A DNA stretch of 64,000 nucleotides from Canna indica (GCA_034359265.1 CP136897.1:29623501-29687500), one strand, 5' to 3'; positions 1 to 10,783 are shown, counted from the stretch's first letter. Program-made: numbers and translations. The notes: a model not told the origin generated them from the letters alone.

Positions 1-56
1 CTTAACTTCGGAGTTCTGATGGGATCCGGTGCGTTAGTGTTGGTATGATCGCACCC
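1..56 (-). rRNA. 5S rRNA: 5S rRNA gene, cut by the window edge
   Basis: Only p1-56 is inside the window. The visible part differs from the majority at G17A, and the base at -1 is T. Confidence 0.9.
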
Positions 57-378
57 ATCATGCACTTCTGATCGTCGGCTAATAAGGGTGAGCGTCCGAG
101 GGATAGCTCGGGGTCGTTTTCTTCGTCTCTTCGCGCGCCTTTTAGCGGCACGTGAAAAGCAAAAATCAGACAATAATGCACGGAGTTACGCCCGTTTTAA
201 ACGAAAAATAATAATTGAAATGTTATTTTTATTATTTATTTACAAATTTTAATTTTTCGGGTCGGTTGGTCGATCGAGCCGGCCGTAGAGGTTGCGGCGA
301 GCCCTGCGCGGGCGATCGACAGCCAAATTTTATGTCGACGACGTCGTCCGTCCTTAACGTTTGGTTAGAAAGATTGGT

Positions 379-386
379 AAAAAAAA
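379..386 (-). terminator. Second T run downstream of 5S (representative)
   Basis: A T8 run on the gene strand lies about 38 nt past the gene end and is kept in nearly all units, usually 7-8 T. It could act as a fallback terminator where the first run is broken or deleted; that role is inferred. Confidence 0.55.
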
Positions 387-415
387 TGATCTCGTCGTGC
401 AATCAAATAGGTAGT

Positions 416-424
416 AAAAAAAAA
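416..424 (-). terminator. Pol III terminator T run (representative)
   Basis: A run of nine A on the plus strand gives T9 immediately after p117. Most units keep 8-10 uninterrupted T. In many type B-like units the run is broken (for example by one G), which is noted under those copies. Confidence 0.85.
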
Positions 425-541
425 GGTGCAACACGAGGACTTCCAAGGGGGTCACCCATCCTAGTACTACTCTCGCCCAAGCACGCTTAACTTCGGAGTT
501 CTAATGGGATCCGGTGCGTTAGTGCTGTTATGATCGCACCC
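425..541 (-). rRNA. 5S rRNA: 5S rRNA gene
   Basis: Full-length copy with C14A, C39T and G97T (last base of the C box). It has a clean T9 terminator and the standard upstream elements, so it is a plausible active gene. Confidence 0.95.
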
Positions 542-570
542 GTCATGCACTTCTGATCGTCGGCTAATAA
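542..570 (-). promoter_or_regulatory. Upstream 5S promoter elements (representative unit)
   Basis: On the gene strand the base at -1 is C and TTATTA lies at -29 to -24, matching the plant 5S pattern of a TATA-like element near -28 and C at -1. The usual GC at -12 is only partly kept (G at -12, A at -11). The arrangement recurs in most units. T replaces C at -1 upstream of the copies ending at 56, 1026, 1510, 9929, 17144, 32888, 33859, 40627, 41111, 41596, 50408, 54995 and 60552. Confidence 0.75.
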
Positions 571-909
571 GGTCGAGCGTCCGAGGGATAGCTCGGGGTC
601 ATTTTCTTCGTCTCTTCGCGCGCCTTTTAGCGCCACGTGAAAAGCTGAAATCGGACAATAATGCACGGAGTTACGCTCGTTTTAAACGAAAAATAATAAT
701 TGAAATGTTATATTTCTTATTTATTTACAAATTTTAATTTTTCGGGTCGGTTGGTCTATCGAGCCGGACGTAGAGGTTGCGGCGGGCCCCGCGCGGGCGG
801 TCGACAGCCAAATTTTATGTTGACGATGTCGTCCGTCCTTAACATTTGGTTAGAATGATTGGTAAAAAAAATGATCTCGTCGTGCAATCAAATAGGTAGT
901 AAAAAAAAA
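542..909 (-). other. 5S intergenic spacer, type A (representative)
   Basis: This is the common spacer of about 368 bp. Read on the plus strand it holds the upstream promoter region, a block ending in a purine-rich AT tract (AAAAATAATAATTGAAATG), a pyrimidine-rich AT tract, a GC-rich block with GGGCCCCGCGCGGGC, the CpG palindrome GTCGACGACGTCGTC, and the two terminator T runs (seen here as A runs). Type A is recognised by GTCATGCAC next to the gene, GGGATAGCTCGGGGTC, and usually TTTATGTCGACG. I see no gene in it or in the equivalent spacers of the other units. Confidence 0.9.
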
Positions 910-1026
910 GGTGCAACACGAGGACTTTCAAGGGGGTCACCCATCCTAGTACTACTCTAGCCCAAGTGCGCTTAACTTCGGAGTTCTGATGGGATCCGGT
1001 GCGTTACTGCTGGTATGATCGCACCC
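910..1026 (-). rRNA. 5S rRNA: 5S rRNA gene
   Basis: Changes are C20G, T59C and G60A (A box), G68T (intermediate element), G97T and G99A. The -1 base is T. Several promoter changes make activity doubtful. Confidence 0.92.
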
Positions 1027-1393
1027 ATCATGCACTTCCGATCATCGGCTAATAAGGGTGAGCGTCCGAGGGATAGCTCGGGGTCATTTCTTCGTCTCTT
1101 TGCGCGCCTTTTAGCGCCACGTGAAAAGCTGAAATCGGACAATAATGCACGGAGTTACGCCCGTTTTAAACGAAAAATAATAATTGAAATGTTATATTTC
1201 TTATTTGTTTACAAATTTTAATTTTTCGGGTCGGTTGGTCGATCGAGCCGGCCGTAGAGGTTCCGGCAGGCCCCGCGCGGGCGATCGACAGCCAAATCCT
1301 ATGTCGACGACGTCGTCCGTCCTTAACGTTTGGTTAGAAAGATTGGTAAAAAAAATGATCTCGTCGTACAATCAAATAGGTAGTAAAAAAAAA

Positions 1394-1510
1394 GGTGCAA
1401 CACGAGGACTTCCCAGGGGGTCACCCATCCTAGTACTACTCTAGCCCAAGCGCGCTTAACTTCGGAGTTCTGATGGGATCCGGTGCGTTACTGCTGGTAT
1501 GATCGCACCC
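1394..1510 (-). rRNA. 5S rRNA: 5S rRNA gene
   Basis: Changes are C20G, T59C (A box) and G68T, three of the changes of the preceding copy, so the two share recent ancestry. The -1 base is T. Confidence 0.93.
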
Positions 1511-1880
1511 ATCATGCACTTCTGATCGTCAGCTAATAAGGGTGAGCGTCCGTGGGAGAGTTCGGGGGTCATTTTCTTCATCACTTCATGCGCATTTCAG
1601 CGCCACGTGAAAAGCTGAAATCGGACAATAATGCACGGAGTTACGCCCCTTTTTAAACGAAAAATAATAATTGAAATGTTATTTTTCTTATTTATTTACA
1701 AATTTTAATTTTTCGGGTCGGTTGGTCGATGGAGCCGGCCGTAGAGTTTGGGACGGGCCCCGCGCGGGCAATCGCCAGAGAAATTTTATGGCGACGACGT
1801 CGTGCGTCCTTAACGTTTGGTTAGAAAGATTGGTAAAAAAAATGATCTCGTCGTGCAATCAAATAGGTAGTAAAAAAAAA

Positions 1881-1997
1881 GGTGCAACACGAGGACTTCC
1901 CAGGGGGTCACACATCCTAGTACTACTCTCGCCCAAGCACGCTTAACTTCGGAGTTTTGATGGGATTCGGTGCGTTACTGCTGGTATGATCGCACCC
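1881..1997 (-). rRNA. 5S rRNA: 5S rRNA gene
   Basis: Changes are C20G, G31A, G41A and G86T (C box). C20G links it to the two preceding copies. Confidence 0.93.
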
Positions 1998-2365
1998 GTC
2001 ATGCACTTCTGATCGTCGGCTAATAAGGGTGAGCGTCCGAGGGATAGCTCGGGGTCATTTTCTTCGTCTCTTCGCGCGCCTTTTAGCGCCACGTGAAAAG
2101 CTGAAATCGGATAATAATGCACGGAGTTATGCCCGTTTTAAACGAAAAATAATAATTGAAATGTTATATTTCTTATTTATTTACAAATTTTAATTTTTCG
2201 GGTCGGTTGGTCGATCGAGCCGGCCGTAGAGGTTGCGGCGGTCCCCGCACGGGCGATCGACAGCCAAATTTCATGTCGACGACATCGTCCATCCTTAACG
2301 TTTGGTTAGAAAGATTGGTAAAAAAAATGATCTCGTCGTGCAATCAAATAGGTAGTAAAAAAAAA

Positions 2366-2481
2366 GGTGCAACACGAGGACTTCCTAGGGGGTCACCCAT
2401 CCTCGTACTACTCTCGCCCAAGCACGCTTAGCTTCGGAGTTCTGATGGGATCCGGTGAGTTAGTGCTGGTATGATCACACC
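2366..2481 (-). rRNA. 5S rRNA: 5S rRNA gene, one G short at the 5' end
   Basis: The 5' GGG is reduced to GG, giving 116 nt. Other changes are C6T, G25T, T52C (A box), T79G and G97A. Confidence 0.9.
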
Positions 2482-2849
2482 GTCATGCACTTCTGATCGT
2501 CGGCTAATAAGGTTGAGCGTCCGAGGGATAGCTCGCGGTCATTTTCTTCGTCTCTTCGCGCGCCTTTTAGCGCCACGTGAAAAGCTGAAATCGGACAATA
2601 ATGCACGGAGTTACGCCCGTTTTAAACGAAAAATAATAATTGAAATGTTATTTTTCTTATTTATTTACAAATTTTAATTTTTCGGGTCGGTTGGTCGTTC
2701 GAGCCGGCCGTAGAGGTTGCGGCGGGCCCCGCGAGGGCGATCGACAGCCAAATTTTATGTCGACGACGTCGTCCGTCCTTAATGTTTGGTTAGAAAGATT
2801 GGAAAAAAAAATGATCTCGTCGTGCCATCAAATAGGTAGTAAAAAAAAA

Positions 2850-2966
2850 GATGCAACACGAGGACTTCCCAGGGGGTCACCCATCCTAGTACTACTCTCG
2901 CCCAAGCACTCTTAACTTCGGAGTTCTGATGGGATCCGGTGCGTTAGTGCTGGTATGATCGCACAC
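2850..2966 (-). rRNA. 5S rRNA: 5S rRNA gene
   Basis: Changes are G2T, C57A (A box) and C116T, the last in the terminal stem. The upstream spacer carries TCGACTAATTAGG, so the TATA-like box is altered. Confidence 0.93.
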
Positions 2967-3334
2967 GTCATGCACTGTTGATCGTCGACTAATTAGGGTG
3001 AGCGTCCGAGGGATAGCTCGGGGTCATTTTCTTCGTCTGTTCACGCGCCTTTTAGCGCCACGTGAAAAGCTAAAATCAGACAATAATGCACGGAGTTACG
3101 CCTATTTTAAACGAAAAATAATAATTGAAATGTTATTTTTCTTATTTATTTACAAATTTTAATTTTTCGGGTCGGTTGGTCGATCGAGCCGGCCGTAGAG
3201 GTTGCGGCGGGCCCCGCGCGGGCGATCGACATCCAAATTTTTTGTCGACGACGTCGTCCGTCCTTAACGTTTGGTTAGAAAGATTGGAAAAAAAAATGAT
3301 CTCGTCGTGCAATCAAATAGGTAGTAAAAAAAAA

Positions 3335-3451
3335 GGTGCAACACGAGGACTTCCTAGGGGGTCACCCATCCTAGTACTACTCTCGCCCAAGCACGCTTGA
3401 CTTCGGAGTTCGGATGGGATTCGGTGCGTTAGTGCTGGTATGATCGCACCC
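3335..3451 (-). rRNA. 5S rRNA: 5S rRNA gene
   Basis: Changes are G31A, A40C, T53C (A box) and G97A. Confidence 0.93.
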
Positions 3452-3819
3452 GTCATGCACTTCTGATCGTCGGCTAATAAGGGTGAGCGTCCGAGGGATA
3501 GCTCGGTGTCATTTTCTTCGTCTCTTCGCGCACCTTTTAGCGCCACGTGAAAAGCTGAAATCGGACAATAATGCACGGAGTTACGCCCGTTTTAAACGAA
3601 AAATAATAATTGAAATGTTATTTTTCTTATTTATTTACAAATTTTAATTTTTCGGGTCGGTTGGTCGATCGAGCCGGCCGTAGAGGTTGCGGCGGGCCCC
3701 GCGCGGGCGATCGACATCCAAATTTTTTGTCGACGACGTCGTCCGTCCTTAACGTTTGGATAGAAAGATTGGAAAAAAAAATGATCTCGTCGTGCAATCA
3801 AATAGGTAGTAAAAAAAAA

Positions 3820-3935
3820 GGTGCAACACGAGGACTTCCCAGGGGTCACCCATCCTAGTACTACTCTCGCCCAAGCACGCTTGACTTCGGAGTTCTGATG
3901 GGATTCAGTGCGTTAGTGCTGGTATGATCGCACCC
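3820..3935 (-). rRNA. 5S rRNA: 5S rRNA gene, one-base C-box deletion
   Basis: One C is missing from the C5 run at p91-95, shortening the C box and giving 116 nt. Other changes are C29T, G31A and T53C. Reduced function is likely. Confidence 0.9.
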
Positions 3936-4303
3936 GTCATGCACTTCTGATCGTCGGCTAATAAGGGTGAGCGTCCGAGGGATAGCTCGGTGTCATTTTC
4001 TTCGTCTCTTCGCGCGCCTTTTAGCGCCACGTGAAAAACTGAAATCGTACAATAATGAATGGAGTTACGCCCGTTTTAAACGAAAAATAATAATTGAAAT
4101 GTTATATTTCTTATTTATTTACAAATTTTAATTTTTCGGGTCGGTTGGTCGATCGAGCCGGCCGTAGAGGTTGCGGCGGGCCCCGCGCGGGCGATCGACA
4201 ACCAAATTTTATGTCGACGACGTCGTCCGTCCTTAACGTTTGGTTAGATAGATTGGTAAAAAAAATGATCTCGTCGTGCAATCAAATAGGTAGTAAAAAA
4301 AAA

Positions 4304-4420
4304 GGTGCAACACGAGGACTTCCTAGGGGGTCACCCATCCTAGTAGTACTCTCGCCCAAACACGCTTAACTTCGGAGTTCTGATGGGATCCGGTGCGTTA
4401 GTGCTGGTATGATCACACCC
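4304..4420 (-). rRNA. 5S rRNA: 5S rRNA gene
   Basis: Changes are C6T, C61T (A box), G75C and G97A. Confidence 0.93.
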
Positions 4421-4787
4421 GTCATGCACTTCTGATCGTCGGCTAATAAGGTTGAGCGTCCGAGGGATAGCTCGCGGTCATTTTCTTCATCTCTTCGCGC
4501 GCCTTTTAGCGCCCCGTGGAAAGCTGAAATCGGACAATAATGCACGGAGTTACGCCCGTTTTAAACGAAAAATAATAATTGAAATGTTATTTTTCTTATT
4601 TATTTACAAATTTTAATTTTTCGGGTCGGTTGGTCGATCGACCCGGCCGTAGAGGTTGCGGCGGGCCCCGCGCGGGCGATCGACAGCCAAATTTTATGTC
4701 GACGACGTCGTCCGTCCTTAACGTTTGGTTAGAAAGATTGGAAAAAAAAATGATCTCGTCGTGTCATCAAATAGGTAGTAAAAAAAA

Positions 4788-4904
4788 GATGCAACACGAG
4801 GACTTCCCAGGGGGTCACCCATCCTAGTACAACTCTCGCCCAAGCACGCTTAACTTCGGAGTTCTGATGGGATCCAGTGCGTTAGTGCTGGTATGATCGC
4901 ACCC
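4788..4904 (-). rRNA. 5S rRNA: 5S rRNA gene
   Basis: Changes are C29T, A74T and C116T. The terminator is T7. Confidence 0.93.
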
Positions 4905-5272
4905 GTCATGCACTTTTGATCGTCGACTAATAAGGGTGAGCGTCCGAGGGATAGCTCGGGGTCATTTTCTTCGTCTCTTCGCGCGCCTTTTAGCGCCACG
5001 TGAAAAGCTAAAATCGGACAATAATGCACGGAGTTACGCCCGTTTTAAACGAAAACTAATAATTGAAATGTTATTTTTCTTATTTATTTACAAATTTTAA
5101 TTTTTCGGGTCGGTTGGTCGATCGAGCCGGCCGTAGAGGTTGCGGCGGGCCCCGCGCGGGCGATCGACAGCCAATTTTTTTGTCGACGACATCGTCCGTC
5201 CTTAACGTTTGGTTAGAAAGATTGGAAAAAAAATTGATCTCGTCGTGCAATCAAATAGGTAGTAAAAAAAAA

Positions 5273-5389
5273 GGTGCAACACGAGGACTTCCCAGGGGGT
5301 CACCCATCCTAGTACTACTCTCGCCCAAGCACGCTTGACTTCGGAGTTCTGATTGGATTCGGTGCATTAGTGCTGGTATGATCGCACCC
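5273..5389 (-). rRNA. 5S rRNA: 5S rRNA gene
   Basis: Changes are C24T, G31A, C36A and T53C (A box). Confidence 0.93.
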
Positions 5390-5731
5390 GTCATGCACTT
5401 CTGATCGTCGGCTAATAAGGGTGAGCGTCCGAGGGATAGCTCGGGGTCATTTTCTTCGTCTCTTCGCGCGCCTTTTAGCGCCACGTGAAAAGCTGAAATC
5501 GAACAATAATGCACGGAGTTACGCCCGTTTTAAACAAAAAATAATAATTGAAATGTTATTTTTCTTATTTATTTACAAATTTTAATTTTTCGGGTCGGTT
5601 GGTCGATCGAGCCGGCCGTAGAGGTTGCGGCGGGCGATCGACAGCCAAATTTTGTGTCGACGACGTCGTCCGTCCTTAACGTTTGGTTAGAAAGATTGGT
5701 AAAAAAAAAGATCTCGTCGTGCAATCAAATA

Positions 5732-5839
5732 GGTGCAACACGAGGACTTCCAAGGGGGTCACCCATCCTAGTACTACTCTCGCCCAAGCACGCTTGACTT
5801 CGAAGTTCTGATGGGATCCGGTGCGTTAGTGCTGGTATG
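5732..5839 (-). pseudogene. 5S rRNA pseudogene lacking 5' end and terminator
   Basis: p1-9 and all promoter sequence upstream are gone: ATG at p10-12 (plus-strand reading) is joined to TTATTTTTC of the spacer, a deletion of about 175 bp with ATG microhomology. The first T run is also lost, because the spacer jumps from AATAGGT straight to GCAAC. Other changes are C46T, T53C and G97T. Confidence 0.9.
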
Positions 5840-6026
5840 TTATTTTTCTTATTTATTTACAAATTTTAATTTTTTGGGTCGGTTGGTTGCTCGAGCCGGC
5901 CGTAGAGGTTGCGGCGGGCCCCGCGCGGGCGATCGACAGCCAAATTTTATCTCGACGACGTCGTCCGTCCTTAACGTTTGGTTAGAAAGATTGGGAAAAA
6001 AAATGATCTCGTCGTGCAATGAAATA

Positions 6027-6061
6027 GGATCCGGTGCGTTAGTGCTGGTTTGATCGCACCC
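6027..6061 (-). pseudogene. 5S rRNA gene stump, p1-35
   Basis: Only the first 35 nt remain, joined to spacer GAAATAG by a deletion of about 96 bp that removed the rest of the gene and the T run. T12A is present. The A and C boxes are absent, so it cannot be a working 5S gene. Confidence 0.88.
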
Positions 6062-6429
6062 GTCATGCACTTCTGATCGTCGGCTAATAAGGGTGAGCGT
6101 CCGAGGGATAGCTCGGGGTCATTTTCTTCGTCTCTTCGCGCGCCTTTTAGCGCCACGTGAAAAGCTAAAATCGGACAATAATGCACAAAGTTACGCCCGT
6201 GTTAAACGAAAAATGATAATTGAAATGTTATTTTTCTTATTTATTTACAAATTTTAATTTTTCGGGTTGGTTGGTCGATCGAGCCGGCCGTAGAGGTTGC
6301 GGCGGGCCCCGAGCGGGCGATCGACAGCCAAATTTTATGGCGACGACGTCGTCCGTCCTTAACGTTTGGTTAGAAAGATTGGGAAAAAAAATGATCTCGT
6401 CGTGCAATGAAATAGGTAGTAAAAAAAAA

Positions 6430-6546
6430 GGTGCAACACGAGGACTTCCCAGGGTGTCACCCATCCTAGTACTACCCTTACCCAAGCACGCTTAACTTCG
6501 GAGTTCTGATGGGATCCGGTGTGTTAGTGCTGGTATGATCGCAGCC
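6430..6546 (-). rRNA. 5S rRNA: 5S rRNA gene, diverged
   Basis: Changes are G3C, G25A, C67T, G68A and A71G (three in the intermediate element) and C92A (C box). Activity is doubtful. Confidence 0.88.
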
Positions 6547-6915
6547 GTCATGCACTTCTGATCGTCGGCTAATAAGGGTGATCGTCCGAGGGACAGCTCG
6601 GGGTCATTTTCTTCGTCTCTTCGCGCGCCTTTCAGCGCCACGTGAAAAGCTGAGATCGGACAATAATGCACGGAGTTACGCCCGTTTTAAACGAAAAATA
6701 ATAATTGAAATGTTATTTTTCTTATTTATTTACAAATTTTAATCTTTCGGTTCGGTTGGTCGATCAAGCCAGCCGTAGAGGTTGCGGCGGGCCCCGCGCG
6801 GGCGATCGACAGCCAAATTTTATGTCGACGACGTCGTCCGTCCTTAACGTTTGGTTAGAAAGATTGGTAAAAAAAATGATCTCGTCGTGCAATCAAATAG
6901 GTAGTAAAAAAAATA

Positions 6916-7032
6916 GGTCCAACTCGAGGACTTCCCAGGGGGTCACCCATCCTAGTACTACTCTCGCCCAAGCACGCTTAACTTCGGAGTTTTGATTGGA
7001 TCCGGTGCATTAGTGCTTGTATGATCGCACCC
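6916..7032 (-). rRNA. 5S rRNA: 5S rRNA gene, diverged
   Basis: Changes are C15A, C24T, C36A, G41A, T109A and C114G. The terminator is interrupted (TATTTTTTTT on the gene strand). The upstream spacer is type B-like, with GATATACAC. Confidence 0.88.
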
Positions 7033-7391
7033 GATATACACTTCTGATCGTCGGCTAATAAGGGTGAGCGACCGAGGGAGAGTTCGGGGGTCATTTACTT
7101 CGTCTCTTCGCGCGACTTTCAGCGCCACGTGAAAAGCTGAAATCAGACAATAATGCACGGAGTTACGCCCGTTTTAAACGAAAAATAATAATTGAAACAT
7201 TATTTTTCTTATTTATTTACAAATTTTAATTTTTCGGGTCGGTTGGTCGATCGAGCGGGCCGTAGAGGTTGCGGCGGGCGATCGACAGCCAAATTTTATG
7301 GCGACGACGTCGTCCGTCCGTAACGTTTGGTTAGAAAGATTGGTAAAAAAAATGATCTCGTCGTGCAATCAAATAGGTAGTAAAAATAAAA

Positions 7392-7508
7392 GGAGCCACA
7401 CGAGGACTTCCCGAGGGGTGAGCCATCCTAGTACCTCTCTCACGCTAGCACGCTTAACTTCGGAGTTCTGATGGAATCCGGAGCGTTAGTGCTAGTATGA
7501 TCGCACCC
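7392..7508 (-). pseudogene. 5S rRNA gene, heavily mutated
   Basis: It is full length but has about fourteen substitutions: C15T, A27T, C34T, T63A, G65C, C67T, T73A, A74G, G87C, G89C, C95T, T96C, T112G and A115T. A box, intermediate element and C box are all hit. The T run is interrupted. It shares several changes with the copy at 60921-61037, suggesting common descent. Confidence 0.8.
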
Positions 7509-7865
7509 GTCATGCACTTCTGATCGTCGGCTAATAAGGGTGAGCGTCCGAGGGACAACTCGGGGTCATTTTCTTCGTCTCTTCGCGCACGTTTCAGCGC
7601 CACGTGAAAAGCTAAAATCGGACAATAATGCACGGAGTTACGCCCGTTTTAAACGAAAAATAATAATTGAAATGTTATTTTTCTTATTTATTTACAAATT
7701 TTAATTTTTCGGGTCGGTTGGTCGATCGAGCCGGCCGTAGAGGTTGCGGCGGGCGATCGACAGCCAAATTTTATGGCGACGTCGTCGTCCGTCCTTAACG
7801 TTTGGTTAGAAAGATTGGTAAAAAAAATGAGCTCGTCATGCAATCAAATAGGTAGTAAAAAAACA

Positions 7866-7982
7866 AGTGCAACATGAGGACTTCCCAGGGGGTCACCCAT
7901 CCTAGCACTACTCTCGCCCAAGCCCGCTTAACTCCGGAGTTCTGATGGGATCCGGTGCGTTAGTGTTGTTATGATCGCCCTA
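7866..7982 (-). rRNA. 5S rRNA: 5S rRNA gene, diverged, altered 5' end
   Basis: Changes are G1T, G2A, T4G, C14A, G17A, A49G, T59G, A77G, G108A and C117T. The altered first bases and an interrupted T run make a normal transcript unlikely. Confidence 0.82.
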
Positions 7983-8339
7983 GTCATGCACTTCTGAACG
8001 TCGGCTAATAATGGTGATCGTCCGAGGGATAGCTCGGAGTCATTTTCTTCGTCTCTTCGCGCGACTTTCAGCGCCACGTGAAAAGCTGAAATCGGACAAT
8101 AATGCACGGAGTTACGCCCGTTTTAAACGAAAAATAATAATTGAAATGTTATTTTTCTTATTTATTTACAAATTTTAATTTTTCGGGTCGGTTGGTCGAT
8201 CGAGCTTGGCATAGTGGTTGCGGTGGGCGATCGACAGCCAAATTTTTTGGCGACGACGTCATCCGTCCTTAACGTTTGGTTAGAAAGATTGGTAAAAAAA
8301 ATGATCTCGTCGTGCAATCAAATAGGTAAAAATAAAAAA

Positions 8340-8456
8340 GGTGCAACACGAGGACTTCCTAGGGGGTCACCCATCCTAGTACTACTCTCGCCCAAGCACG
8401 CTTAACTTCGGATTTCTGATGGGATCCGGTGCGTTAGTGCTCGTATGATCGCACCC
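8340..8456 (-). rRNA. 5S rRNA: 5S rRNA gene
   Basis: Changes are C15G, C44A and G97A. The terminator is T6 then ATTTTT because of changes in the spacer copy. The upstream spacer is type B. Confidence 0.92.
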
Positions 8457-8826
8457 GATATGCACTTCTGATCGTCAGCTAATAAGGGTGAGCGTCCGTG
8501 GGAGAGTTCGGGGGTCATTTTCTTCATCACTTCATGCGCATTTCAGCGCCACGTGAAAAGCTGAAATCGGACAATAATGCACGGAGTTACGCCCCTTTTT
8601 AAACGAAAAATAATAATTGAAATGTTATTTTTCTTATTTATTTACAAATTTTAATTTTTTGGGTCGGTTGGTCGATGGAGCCGGCCGTAGAGTTTGGGAC
8701 GGGCCCCTCGCGGGCAATCGACAGAGAAATTTTATGGCGACGACGTCGTGCGTCCTTAACGTTTGGTTAGAAAGATTGGTAAAAAAAATGATCTCGTCGT
8801 GCAATCAAATAGGTAGTAAAAAAAAC

Positions 8827-8942
8827 GGTGAAACACGAGGACTTCCAGGGGGTCACCCATCCTAGTACTACTCTCGCCCAAGCACGCTTAACTCCGGAGT
8901 TCTGATGGGATCCGGTGCGTTAGTGCTGGTATGATCGCGCCC
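8827..8942 (-). rRNA. 5S rRNA: 5S rRNA gene, one-base deletion
   Basis: One G is lost from GGG at p97-99, giving 116 nt. Other changes are T4C, A49G and G113T. A G precedes the T run. Confidence 0.88.
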
Positions 8943-9311
8943 GATATGCACTTCTGATCGTCGGCTAATAAGGGCGAGCGTCCGAGGGAGAGTTCGGGGG
9001 TCTTTTTCTTCGTCTCTTTGCGCGCCTTTTAGCGCCACGTGAAAAGCTGAAATCAGACAATAATGCACGGAGTTACGCCTGTTTTAAACGAAAAATAATA
9101 ATTGAAATGTTATTTTTCTTATTTATTTACAAATTTTAATTTTTCGTGTCGGTTGGTCGATCGAGCCTGCCGTAGAGGTTGCGGCGGGCCCCGCGCGGAC
9201 GATCGACAGCCAATATTTATGGCGACGACGTTGTCCGTCCTTAACGTTTGGTTACAAAGATTGGTAAAAAAAATGATCTCGTCGTGCAATCAAATAGGTA
9301 GTAAAAAAAAT

Positions 9312-9498
9312 GGTGCAACACGTGGACTTCCCAAGGGGTCACCCATCCTAGTACCACTCTCGCGCAAGCACGCTTCACTTCGGAGTTCTGATGGGATCCG
9401 GTGCGTTAGTGCTAGTGCTAGTACTACTCTCGCCGAAGCTCGTTTAACTTCAGAGTTCTGATGGGATCGGGTGCGTTAGTGCTGGTATGATCACACCC
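9312..9498 (-). pseudogene. Fused 5S rRNA gene dimer
   Basis: Two partial genes are joined without spacer. Bases 9418-9498 hold p1-81 of one copy and 9312-9416 hold p13-117 of another, fused inside a repeated GCTAGT motif (plus strand). The downstream part has C15T, T53G, G65C, A74G, C95T and T106A; the promoter-side part has C6T, G30C, C47T, G56A, T59A and G64C. The promoter-side part has an A box but no complete C box. A read-through RNA of about 187 nt is conceivable but not a normal 5S. Confidence 0.88.
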
Positions 9499-9865
9499 GA
9501 TATGCACCTCTGATAGTCGGCTAATAAGGGTGAGCGTCTGAGGGAGAGTTCGGGGGTCATTTTCTTCGTCTCTTCGCGCGCCTTTCAGCGCCATGTGAAA
9601 ATCTAAAATCGAACAATAATGCACAGAGTTACGCCGGTTTTAAACCAAAAATAATAATTGAAATATTATTTTTCTTATTTATTTACAAATTTTAATTTTT
9701 CGGGTCGGTTGGTCGATCGAGCCGGCCGTAGAGGTTGCGGCGGCCCCGCGCGGGCGATCGACAGCCAAATTTTATGGCGACGACGCCGTCCGTCCTTAAC
9801 GTTTGGTTAGAAAGATTGGTAAAAAAATGATCTCGTCGTGCAATCAAATTGGTAGTAAAAAAAAA

Positions 9866-9929
9866 GGTGCACGCTTAACTACGAAGTTCTGATGGGATCC
9901 GGTACGTTAGTGCTGGTATGATCGCACTC
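9866..9929 (-). pseudogene. 5S rRNA gene with 53-nt internal deletion
   Basis: p60-112 is missing; GGTGC is joined to ACGCTT (plus strand) within GCA microhomology. The C box and intermediate element are gone. Other changes include G2A, C46T, A49T and C26T. The -1 base is T. Confidence 0.88.
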
Positions 9930-10298
9930 AATAAGCACTTCTGATCGTCGGCTAATAAGGGTGGGCGTCCGAGGGAGAGTTCGGGGGTCATTTTCTTCGT
10001 AACTTCGCGCGCCTTTTAGCGCCACGTGAAAAGCTAAAATCGAACAATAATGCACGGAGTTACGCCGGTTTTAAACGAAAAATAATAATTGAAATGTTAT
10101 TTTTTTTATTTATTTAAAAATTTTAATTTTTTGGGTCGGTTGGTCGATCGAGCCGGCCGTAGAGGTTGCGGCGGGCCCCGCGCGGGCGATCGACAGCCAA
10201 GATTTATTGCGACGACGTCGTCCGTTCTTAACGTTTGGTTAGAAAGATTGGTAAAAAAAATGATCTCGTCGTGCAATCAAATAGGTCGTTAAAAAAAA

Positions 10299-10414
10299 GG
10301 TGCAACACGAGGACTTCCCAAGGCGTCACCCATCCTAGTACTACTCTCGCCCATGCACGCTTAACTTCGGAGTTCTGATGGGATCCGTGCGTTAGTGCTG
10401 GTATGATCGCACTT
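10299..10414 (-). rRNA. 5S rRNA: 5S rRNA gene, one-base deletion
   Basis: One C is missing at p28-29, giving 116 nt. Other changes are G1A, G2A, T62A (A box), C92G and C95T (C box). Confidence 0.86.
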
Positions 10415-10783
10415 GATATGCACTTCTGATCGTCGGCTAATAAGGGTGTGCGTCCGAGGGAGAGTTCGGGGGTCATTTTCTTCGTCTCTTCGCGCGCCTT
10501 TCAGCGCCACGTGAAAATCTAAAATCGGACAATAATGCACGGAGTTATGCCCGTTTTAAATGAAAAATAATAATTGAAATGTTATTTTTCTTATTTATTT
10601 ACAAATTTTAATGTTTCGGATCGGTTGGTCGATCGAGCCGGCCGCAGAGGTTGCGGCGGGCCCCGCGCGGGCGATCGACAGCCAAATTTTATGGCGACGA
10701 CGTCGTCCGTCCTTAACGTTTGGTTAGAAAGATTGGTAAAAAAAATGATCTCGTCGTGCAATCAAATAGGTAGTTAAAAAAAG

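Noticed and set aside
301..345. GC-rich palindromes GGGCCCCGCGCGGGC and GTCGACGACGTCGTC as a possible replication or regulatory hairpin
   Set aside because: They recur in every unit and may fold, but nothing in the sequence shows a function; deletion forms are tolerated in many units.
215..490. A repeated plus-strand reading frame of about 91 codons (MKCYFSYLF... to ...SPKHA), present in dozens of near-identical copies
   Set aside because: It covers spacer plus the antisense strand of the 5S gene and repeats only because the unit repeats. Small indels shift or stop it in many units (for example at 3841 and 23811), so there is no sign of selection on the protein.
3313..3576. Minus-strand frames of about 66-103 codons starting MHYCPISAFHVALKGARRDEEND
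   Set aside because: They run through the upstream spacer and the 5S gene itself, are broken in many units, and have no ribosome-related or codon evidence.
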